The position numbers were made by a program, and so were the translations under genes. Below the pieces are notes generated by a model. The model ran no database searches and had not been told where the DNA came from. It saw nothing but the letters and a program-made list of their open reading frames with translations. A stretch of 64,000 nt of DNA from Sipunculus nudus (Eukaryota > Annelida > Sipuncula > Golfingiida > Sipunculidae), in NCBI GenBank assembly GCA_026874595.1, contig CM049320.1, positions 856,001-920,000 of the forward strand, written 5' to 3'. This document shows positions 52,259-61,605 of this stretch, one piece after another. How positions within the stretch are numbered: the first letter of the stretch is position 1; the number at the start of each line of letters is the position of its first letter.

Positions 52259-54010
52259 ACTAGAATACGGGTAGTCGACAAGCGACTACGTGTATCCGCC
52301 TAAATCAGAGTGGAACGGGTGAAGTGAGGCATGGATTAAGTGGCAAGGGGAAATAGAGTGAAATGTTGCATATTAGCATGGATGTCTGCAGCCAAATTGT
52401 GTATGAAGGTTGCCCCCCCTACCACAAAATCCAGAAAGCCGTCCGAGTTGTATACATATGCAAAATTTAAGGCAGATAAGTCAAACCACTACATGTATAT
52501 GAGTGATTTAAGCCCGTGGCAGACAATCAGATGGATGCTGAGGAAAAATGGTTGCAGGTGATGGCACCAGTTTTGCGTATGATAAAGAGCTATGTGAGAA
52601 CTATACACATGCAAAACTTTGGCCCAATCGGTCAAACGGTTCCCAAGATATGAGCTTGGATGTCTGCTGCATAAACTAGAATGCAGGTGGCTCCACCTGT
52701 CAAAATCAAGAGAGCTGTCGGGGATGTATAAACCTGCAAAATTTTAGCCAGATATGTCAAACCACTGCCGAGATATGAGTGATTTTATCCCATGGCAGAC
52801 AAACAGACAGGAGCTGTGCAAAAATGGCTGTAGGTGGCGCCACCAGTTTTGCGTATGTTATAAAGCTCTCCAAGGGCTACATTTGTGTAAAAAAATTTTC
52901 CTGATCGGTCAAACGGTTCCCCAGATATGAGCTTGGATGTCTGCAGCGTAAACGTGAATGTAGGTGGCGCCACCTGTCATAAAATCAGAAAAGCTATCCA
53001 GGATGTATACGCATGCCGAATTTCAGGTGAATTAGTCAAGTCACTGCAGTGATATGAGTGATTTTAACCCAAGGCAGACAAACAGATGGACACTGTGCAA
53101 ACATGGTTGCAGGTGGCGCCACCATTTTTTGTGTATGTTATAAAGCTCTCCAAGGGCTACATTTATGCAAAAAAATTTTCCTGATCGGTCAAACAGTTCC
53201 CGAGATATGAGCTTGGATGTCTGCAGCGTAAACGTGAATGTAGGTGGCGCCACCTGTCACAAAATCAGAAAAGCTATCCAGGATGTATACACGTGCCAAA
53301 TTTCAGGTGAATTAGTCAAGTCACTGCAGAGATATGAGTGATTTTAACCCAAGGCAGACGAACAGATGGACACTGTGCAAACATGGTTGCAGGTGGCGCC
53401 ACCATTTTTTGTGTATGTTATAAAGCTCTCCAAGGGCTACATTTGTGCAAAAAAATTTTCCTGATCGGTCAAATGGTTCCCGAGATATGAGCTTGGATGT
53501 CTGCAGCGTAAACGTGAATGTAGGTGGCGCCACCTGTCATAAAATCAGAAAAGCTATCAAGGATGTATACGCATGCCAAATTTCAGGTGAATTAGTCAAG
53601 TCACTGCAGAGATATGAGTGATTTTAACCCGAGGCAGATGAACAGATGGACACTGTGCAAAAGTGGTTGCAGGTGGCGCCACCATTTTTTGTGTATGTTA
53701 TAAAGCTCTCCAAGGGCTACATTTGTGCAAAAAAATTTTCCTGATCCGTCAAACGGTTCCAGAGATATGTGGGTTTATGTGTGGAAACAGACGCACAAAC
53801 GGACGCAGAGCGCAGAGGAAAGGTCAGAGGTCAAAACAAAATCGGGGCGCAGCAGTTCACATGTGACCCGAACATAATCCCGGGTTTCGTAAAATTCCGC
53901 CAAGCGGTTACGGAGGAGTTCTCCGGAAACCTACGCGGCGGCGGCGGCGGCGGCGGCGGCGTGCAGCTGAAAACATAGTATCCGCAAAACTCTGTTTTGG
54001 CGGATACAAA
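52259..54010 (+). mobile_element. Helentron/pearl-like element with terminal hairpins, copy 3
   Basis: Head: AACTAGAATACGG followed by a 7-bp hairpin, GTAGTCG (52271-52277) and CGACTAC (52283-52289) around ACAAG, then GTATCCGCC (52292-52300). The body has about five tandem units of roughly 280 bp (GTGGCGCCACC, AAAGCTCTCCAAGGGC, GAGATATGAGCTTGG). A (GCG)n tract lies at about 53935-53961. Tail: a 13-bp hairpin, GTATCCGCAAAAC (53978-53990) and GTTTTGGCGGATAC (53994-54007, one bulged G), loop TCT. GTATCCGCC in the head and GGCGGATAC in the tail are inverted copies. Internal tandem repeats plus a 3' hairpin and subterminal inverted repeats fit non-autonomous Helentron-associated or pearl elements of bivalves. 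No Rep/helicase is present. Confidence 0.65.
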
Positions 54011-54404
54011 TATAGTGATATACAGCGAGATAAAAGTTAATAATAATATGGATTGTCCTAAAAAAATCCCATTTTTTATACAGCATTTTCGTTATGAAGT
54101 CACATTATTGCCTATTTTCATGTGGGCCCTTCATTCTCGGGGTAGATTGGAGACCTCGTCCCGGCCAGACAATGTGCATTCCGGAGAGTGCATCCGAGGA
54201 CACCCATAAACAGATGTTGACCTTGGCGCAAGGTCTCCCAAAACCACTCAAATAGGAGCAAATATTACCATTATAGAACCTTGCATTAATTACGCAACAG
54301 CGTAAGATATATTTATGTGTATTGTTTTATAAAATATAATCACTTTACGAACATAAAACATGTACTTTACTTGCTTTTTGACAATTTTATGTGCCGGTAC
54401 TTAC

Positions 54405-54475
54405 TGATACACGTCCGTCCGGTTCCTCTGCTGACAGGCTGGGAAGGTGAAACGCATGCGCAGAATAATCGAATA
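54405..54475 (-). other. GAPDH: Probable GAPDH non-coding first exon
   Basis: A strong donor (CA|GTAAGTAC, GT at 54404-54403) ends a GC-richer stretch about 30 bp downstream of a TATA box. A CGCATGCGCA motif (plus strand, about 54453-54462), an NRF1-like site, lies within it. Splicing to the acceptor at 49212 would place the ATG 18 nt into exon 2. The transcription start is inferred from TATA spacing only. Confidence 0.4.
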
Positions 54476-54500
54476 TTCATTAAGCCACTTGGACGCCTTC

Positions 54501-54507
54501 TATATAT
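54501..54507 (-). promoter_or_regulatory. GAPDH: Candidate GAPDH TATA box
   Basis: ATATATAG context on the minus strand (CATATATAGAAGG), about 30 bp before the inferred start of the non-coding exon. AT-rich DNA is common nearby, so the call depends on the GC-rich exon and donor next to it. Confidence 0.4.
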
Positions 54508-54849
54508 GACGTTAACCGAACAGTTTATCATCTGTATAAAAATTTATTTAATCTTTTTTATGAATTATCAGTATATTACATATTCAATCCGATTAAATCA
54601 ACCATATAGAAAATGTTAAATCGATACGACTATTTTCGAAGATTTCCGGAAAATAATGAGGTGCTGCGGCCTTGAACTTGAACCGACCGTGACCTGGTAA
54701 TGACCTTCTTACACTTCTTGATCTCGTGCCCAAAACTATACACCTGAACAGCCGGCGAATCGTATAAATACCTGGTACAATATGTCATTTAACTGGCGGA
54801 ACAGGAGCCCCGATACCTTACTCTCTTTCATACCTGTCATGATTGAACT

Positions 54850-54918
<69 letters not shown>

Positions 54919-55225
54919 TAGTAGGAAATGCCAGGGTGGTTATTCACAATTTAGAAATATTTCAATATATAATTATTAAGTTATGTTTAACATACATCCC
55001 AGATTAACTCAATTAAGTGTACGCCATCAAAATAAATGGGCTAATTAATGAAGTAAACCACAACTATCACTTTTAAAATATATATTTTATTTGTTTTACC
55101 TTAAATATAATAACCATGACAATAAATACATATTTAATAATAATATAAATAATAATAATAATAATGCTCCCCCGGACATTAAAAAATAAATTTGTAGATT
55201 ATTATTTTATCTCCTTCTGTCCAAG

Positions 55226-55266
<41 letters not shown>

Positions 55267-56936
55267 ATATATTATATATATATGGTTTTGTCATTTGTCC
55301 TCCGCGGTTGGACCCCTCCTTTACCTAAATCCTGGATCCACCCCTGCACAGGTGTCCTAAAACGATTATTATAATATTGGCACTTAACTGAATTGCTCTC
55401 ATGTGTATGAGAATGCATCTAATTAAAGTCTAATTGGCGTCGCGTGATGAGTAATTACATCATAAAATATTAATATATGGCATCATATAAACACTCTTGC
55501 TAAGGCAAAACACTTTGCATAAAAGCGTACGTACATTTAATCGCCCGATCATCTAATAACCGTGGTCATGTGCCAGTATACTGGCGGCCTCTTCTTATCT
55601 TTAAAATTAACATTTTTCAAATTTATTAGGTGAACACCCGGCATATTACACGGGCACTGACACTTTAAGCAGAAAACCCTACAGGGACCCGAATGAACAT
55701 TTCGCCGATCTCAGTTTGGTCTAAGACTGTCACTGATTTTGGAGTAATTTATTCCTCTTACACAATTTAGGCGCCTTGAGAACAGATGACAAGCTGTATA
55801 TAGTATATAGGCCAATACTAACGGTACATATTTTCGTCAATCACATACAAAATAAAGTTTCAACAATCTTATCATTTACAGAACAAAGATAAAACTCTTC
55901 TTATCACATAAAAACTAATTCCTACCTTTCTTATTACATACAAAACAAAGTCTAACACATCTAATCACATAAAAACAAATTCTAACTTTCTTATTACATA
56001 CAAAAAAGTCTGCCCCATCTAAACACATACAAAGTCCTACACTGTGTCACTTCGTGTGTGTGTTGACTCTCATCTCAACATCATGAAACAGGTGTGACAC
56101 CTTGGATCGGACAGTACAGGACTTTTTGTGCAGGTCTGCTTCGTCCAGTCGTTAATCCTGACATGCGAATGTTGACTAGATGAAGGATAACGGGGCGTGG
56201 GATTGAGCAGATGACAAACCTACGTGCACTTCGTGACAACGGGCAATTAAGAGCTTAATTACCTTAAATTGTAATCGGGAGTAGGACGTCATCTATTCTT
56301 AAAATATTTTTCGTTGGAGGTAACCGCCGTCATTTTTTAATGTACATATACAGAATTCCATTCCGGTTTCGGCCTATGTGAGGGCCGTATGACTACTGCA
56401 CCTGCGGGCCCTGGGTGTATAAGTTCCCATTACTGGGCATATCACTAAAGAACCCCCGAAAGGCGCACTCGTTTGTGAGTGGAAACACTCGGAGCGCTCA
56501 CCCTGAATATGACCGACCGTCTCGGCTGATATTAGAACTCAGGTTTATCCCTGCTTTAAGTCCTTTAAGTGCTCTGATTCTGAGCCACAGAAGTCGGTTA
56601 TGGGTAGGATGTATTCCTGCAGTAATCAAACAAAGCGTGCGTGGAAGGGTGACAGTGGTATGTATCCTCCACTTTTTAGCGAGAGGGGAGGGATGGTCAT
56701 TGTAATTATTCACCCCCTGCTATTCAGAGAATAATATTTATATATTTATTGGAAATGAAATAATTTAATAACTAGAAATACATACTTCGGTTCCATTTCT
56801 GTGTTGACAATGAAATATTAAATATCTAAATCTGGTTTTGGAAGTAACCTATACTGGTATCATATTTTTAAAACTTAATATTTAATTGTAATATGTTTGA
56901 AATGTGTCACACAGACAATAAAATGTACACACACAC

Positions 56937-56989
<53 letters not shown>

Positions 56990-57149
56990 TATTAAAAAAA
57001 GTTGTCCCCTTTTTTTTTTTGTTCTCCCACTATGAGTCCCCCCACCCTTTCCCCGCCAAACCCAACCCCATCTGCGTGGAGAGTCGTACGTGATGTCCGA
57101 TTTGTTAGTCTATATGTTTTCGTTGTGAGGCCACGTGTTAAGAGTGACC
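54508..57149. other. AT-rich intergenic DNA with TA microsatellites
   Basis: No gene recognised. It includes TA tracts at about 54855-54914, 55231-55258 and 56938-56987, a short ATA/AAT tract near 55140-55165, and a repetitive stretch near 55900-56030 (ACATACAAAACAAAGTC variants). A segment near 55290-55350 (GGACCCCTCC, CCTGGATCCACCCCTG) looks like transposon-end debris. Confidence 0.5.
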
Positions 57150-57179
57150 GACATTCACGTCTTATCAGTTCGCCTTTCA

Positions 57180-58870
57180 GTATATCTTTCTCAAATATAA
57201 AAAGGCAAAGAGGGAATTTAGGAGAGAAATGCGCCGTTTTAACTTAAACCAAGAAAGGGAGATTTTTGAAAAAAATATACCTGTGTAGTGAATGCGACAT
57301 GCCTACATTTTGGAAACTAATCAAATTACGTAAAAAGAAAAGTGGGCATAAAACAAATGTCATGAAATTTCATGATATCTTAGTTAATAATCCCGAGTCC
57401 ATTATGAGTGAATGGGCAAATTACTTCGAAAAATTGTATACCCAGAATGAAAGTCCCTATTTCGACCAAGACTTCTACAATTGCACAAAAGCGGAGCTTG
57501 GCGAGTTGTCCGTCAGGTCGCTGGACAATTTCACACCTGTTCTCGACGACCCGATTAAACAATCTGAGGTCACTGCCCCTATTTGGCTCATGAAGAAAGG
57601 GAAAGCTGCAAGCTTAGCTGCAGATTAGCGGCGAGCATGTCAAATACGCAAGTGGTGTTTTGTCAGACCATTTACTGACCCTGTTTAATCTCATTTTAAC
57701 GTCAGGATCAGTTCCTATTAACATGAAACGAGGTCTAATCATGACACTTATAAAAAATCCAATGAAAAATCGCTCTAATCCGGATAATTACCGCGGAATC
57801 ACATTGCTGCCTTGTATATACAAATTACTAGAGCGTGTAATTCTTATTAGAATTCAAAATTATATAAAGTTTCAACAATTGTCCTTCCCTGATGAGATGC
57901 AATTTGCTTTTAAACATGGGTCTGGGGCTTTGGATGCTTCCTTCTGTATCAGTGAATGTATAGCACAAGCAGTTGAAAGAAACTCAAAAGTATATGCATG
58001 CTACCTCGATAGTACCAAAGCGTTTGACCGCGTGTGGCATGCGGGATTGTTTACAAAGCTTTATAAATTTGGAATTAAAAGGAAACTCTGGCGTTTGATT
58101 GTAAATGCTTACACACAAATGCAAAGCGCGGTATTATACGAAGGGATGATTTCTGAATGGTTTGATATCAATCAGTCTGTCAGACAGGGTGGCGTTCTGT
58201 CTCCTTTTCTGTACCTCTTGTACATAAATTATTTGCTAATTTATTTTCGTGAGAACAAGCTGGGTGCTCTTACAGGGTGTATATACACAGGGTGTCCAAC
58301 CCAAGCAGATGACATTACACTACCTTCTTTTCTCCGGGTGAATTGCAAAGAATGATAGATATTGCGTTAAAATACTCAAAAAGGTGGCGTTTCAATTTCA
58401 ACGCCGATAAAACCAAGATCATAACATTTTGTGAATCTTCCCAGGTCTTTAATATCATGTCCTATAGGCGTCAATGGTCTCTAGGAGATCTGCGAATTAG
58501 CCAATGTAGATCCCACAAACACCTTGGAATAATGTTTAATGCTTCCTTAAATTCCCTTGAAAAAACACGGGATGTGTGTCGTAAAGGGAAGGGTATATTC
58601 CTCTCACTTGCAGAAGTTGGAGTAAGACCACATGGATTGAACCCAACCACAAGCCTAAAGCTTTATAAGACGGTTGTGCTACCTGCTGACTTATACGGAG
58701 CAGAGATATGGTGTTCCCTTACAAGATATGAAGTTCTTTTGTTAGAGCGCATGTACCGTTTCTGCGTAAAAATGATGCAGGGGCTGCACACGCGAACGAC
58801 AACAGACATCGCACTCTGTTTACTTGGAGTACCGAATCTCCAAAGCTTTATAGACCGGTTAAAACTGTAA
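57180..58870 (+). pseudogene. LINE reverse transcriptase (frameshifted)
   Basis: Linker pieces KAKREFRREMRRFN (about 57200) and MPTFWKLIKLRKKKSG (57300) are separated by stops. The polymerase domain at 57660-58355 shows PDNYRGITLLPCIYKLLERV, motif A ACYLDSTKAFDRVWH, the motif B region NQSVRQGGVLSPFLYLLYIN and the active site QADDITL. A +1 shift near 58345 moves the frame to 58343-58870, which continues with SKRWRFNFNADKTKI and HKHLGIMF, typical of the region following the catalytic site, and ends at LGVPNLQSFIDRL with a stop. Catalytic Asp pairs are retained, so decay is moderate. It would have copied LINE RNA at the target site. Confidence 0.88.
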
Positions 58871-59603
58871 TTTGTTGGCAGGCTACTCAGAAGCAAAGCT
58901 TCAAGTCTCAGTAAACGCATTTTTAAACAGGGGTTCATAAGTTGTAGTATGAACCCAGACCGCTTGGACCATCTGCAGACATAGTGGGTTTATTTGTAAA
59001 ATATAATTTGATGCAATATAATCCTGCTATACTTAACAATATTATACTACCAAATAAACGAGAATGGGAGGTATTAATTTCAGACACAATTGCTCGACAC
59101 GAAGAGTCATTGCATAATGAGAAAAATTCAACTTACGACAAAATCAAATGCTTCCTACTTTGTCATCAACAGCGTTTTCATCCCTCGGTGTTCTGGAGTT
59201 GTGCTCGCCGTATGCCTTATTGTCTGCGCGCGTGTTGTCTTGCTGTCAAGCTTGTTGCATATTATGACATGATAGAGCAGCTATCCATAAATATCTATGT
59301 CACTTTTGTGGCAACTTTTACCAGAATGCAATTTACCATGTTGTTCTTCACTGCGATGTGTCCAGTTGTGGACGCAATAAGCTATGGTGTTACATTAATG
59401 ATGAAATTAACATTAAAACTTCAGCAGCACTTAATTGTCTTGAAGATATAGATTTTCTGTATATACTGTTAGGTCAGCCAACTGAATTAATCGATGAACA
59501 CGACTATGAAATCTTTCTTAGTCACTGTGCAAAATTCTTTAAAGATATTCGCTCAGTCCTTGAAGCCTTATGGCCACACGAACTTAGTTTTCTAAAAGTG
59601 TAA
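58871..59603 (+). pseudogene. LINE ORF2 C-terminal domain with zinc finger
   Basis: After frame breaks, the frame ending at 59603 contains CHFCGNFYQNAIYHVVLHC (about 59298-59354), a C-x2-C-x9-H-x4-C arrangement typical of the terminal zinc finger of LINE polyproteins. It is followed by about 80 residues ending ALWPHELSFLKV and a stop. The frame is disrupted upstream, so it is not translated with the reverse transcriptase. Confidence 0.75.
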
Positions 59604-60000
59604 TACGAATTAATGTCTGGTCTGAAGCCAAACATCCAAACAAATTAAGCTATAGCGACAAATCTGTCACAATGTCTATAAATGTACTTTTATGGTATGA
59701 TATACTATACATTTGTGCTTTATTGTAATTAATCACATTTAACTTTCATATCTCAGCGTAAACACTAAACAAGCGTTAGGAACTAATTATTCTCGCTAAT
59801 ACTATAATTTCTTATAAGTTCTTGTGTTTAGTTCATTGCTTGTTTGGAGTTACTGAAGTTAGATGGGAATCAATTTTTGCACAGTTAATATGGCAAATCA
59901 TATTTTGTATTATTTGGGTTCTTCTTGCAATTGTTCATTTGTCATGATTGTTGTACTCTTCGAAATCGGAGGAAATAAAGATCAATCAATCAATCAATCA

Positions 60001-60284
60001 TTGACATACTGGCTAAAGGTAAGAGTTCTTCCGCTTGGTCAATTAATTAGCAATCTAATGATGTCACAACAGAATGTTATTACCTTAATTTACTTTATGT
60101 GTATGACATCTAATTTATTTCTATTTAAGGCATCTTAAGAGACCCATTCAATTACCAGGTATGGGAAATAAACATGAAATACGGTGTTTTTTTCGTAGAC
60201 TGATATCTGCCAATATATCTTTCTGAAACCGTTCGCGTTCTTCTGTATACAGAGGAAATAAACCAGCACCAGGCGCGAACAGTG
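60001..60284. other. No recognised feature
   Basis: Short unique sequence between the LINE tail and the 42-bp array. Confidence 0.5.
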
Positions 60285-60840
60285 GCACAAATTATAAAGA
60301 TAGTGCACCTGCTGAACCGCGGAACCTCACAAAATATAATGATAGTGCACCTGTCGAACCGCGGAACCTCACAAAATATAAAGATAGTGCACCTCTCGAA
60401 CCGCGGAACCTCACAAAATATAATAATAGTGCACCTGCCGATCCGCGGAACCTCACAAAATAAAAATAAGTGCACCTGTCGAACCGCGGAACCTCACAAA
60501 ATATAAAGATAGTGCACCTGTCGAACCGCGGAACCTCACAAAATATAATGATAGTGCACCTGTCGAACCGCGGAACCTCACAAAATATAAAGATAGTGCA
60601 CCTGTCGAACCGCGGAACCTCACAAAATATAAAGATAGTGCACCTGTCAAACCGAGGAACCTCACAAAATATAAAGATAGTGCACCTGTCGAACCGCGGA
60701 ACCTCACAAAATATAAAGATAGTGCACCTGTCGAACCGCGGAACCTCACAAAATATAAAGATAGTGCACCTGTCAAACCGAGGAACCTCACAAAATATAA
60801 AGATAGTGCACCTGTCGAACCGCGGAACCTCACAAAATCA
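60285..60840. repeat. 42-bp minisatellite A, ~13 copies
   Basis: Units contain GTGCACCTGTCGAACCGCGG and AACCTCACAAAATATAA. The unit carries the palindromes GTGCAC and CCGCGG. The period is 14 codons, so frames on both strands stay open, giving 14-residue peptide repeats on each. There is no evidence of a gene. Two copies share a variant (AAACCGAGG), showing paired duplication. Confidence 0.93.
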
Positions 60841-61605
60841 AGATTTGTATACGTCCATGTACACTTGTTTCACAGCATTCAACCATGTGGAATAACGGAT
60901 TTGAGATTAGGTGAGAATATCTGAAGGTTTGAGATGAGGTGAGTGAGGATTTAAGTTCAGATTTCAGAGCTATTTACGGAATTGAGATAGGTTGGAGAAG
61001 ACCTGAGGGCTCACAGAAGATTTTAGACAGGTGAGAGTATCTCAGTGGTTGAGATTAGTGAGCACTAAACAGATAAGAGTGTTTGAGATTTGGTGAGAAG
61101 ATCTGAGGGTCTGATTTAAAGGACTGGGGATCAGGTGAGAAGGTTGCAGGGTTCAATGATATTTTCCTGGCAGGAGAAACAAGTCAATATTGTACATTAA
61201 CCAAATAAGACCTCGCCAATAAAGTATTAGGACATAATGGTCATTAATTATTCTAATGGGAGTTAACTAAATACAGAACTCCATCGTGCATTGCCATGCC
61301 ATTGTACGTATTAAGCTTATTGATTTACATTATAATTGTACTAATTTCCCGGATTTGTAGAATCAATTTAACTAAGTACAATATGACGGGCAGCCTCCCC
61401 TCTCCAGTTTTTCACTGATGATATCATGTTATATGTGATATGTGATGTCTTAATCAATGATAAAAAAAACATTCAATTAACAAACTTAAGACGTTTGCAG
61501 TAAGGCATGCAGTCCCCCTGATTTACCTCATGCATTATGGGTTGAGTCAAAACACATTGTAATATGTAGGTCTAATACACGACTTGCAATAAGTTTACTG
61601 TATAA
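60841..61605. other. Degenerate G-rich repeats, then unique sequence
   Basis: About 60895-61150 repeats loosely the theme GGTGAGAATATCTGAGGGTT TGAGATT (period near 50-60 bp, badly eroded). The remainder to 61605 is unique. No gene recognised. Confidence 0.5.

Larger units (their letters stand above)
57150..60000 (+). mobile_element. 5'-truncated LINE with CAAT-type tail
   Basis: Same build as the minus-strand LINE at 8186-14331 but starting inside the linker, so ORF1 and endonuclease are missing, the usual result of incomplete reverse transcription. It contains linker, reverse transcriptase, post-RT segment and zinc finger, a stop at 59603, a 3' UTR, and the end signature GGAGGAAATAAAGATC followed by four to five CAAT/ATCA repeats (59981-60000). 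Several frameshifts make it inactive. Confidence 0.85.

Noticed and set aside
53041-53533. Minus-strand 70-codon frames repeated twice (beginning MAPPTFTFTLQTSK).
   Set aside because: They simply repeat with the 280-bp units of the hairpin-ended element. They are short, with no homology and no conserved start beyond the repeat itself.
60282-60895. Open frames on both strands with 14-residue repeats.
   Set aside because: The 42-bp period preserves any stop-free frame. Open frames on opposite strands over the same repeat argue against real coding.
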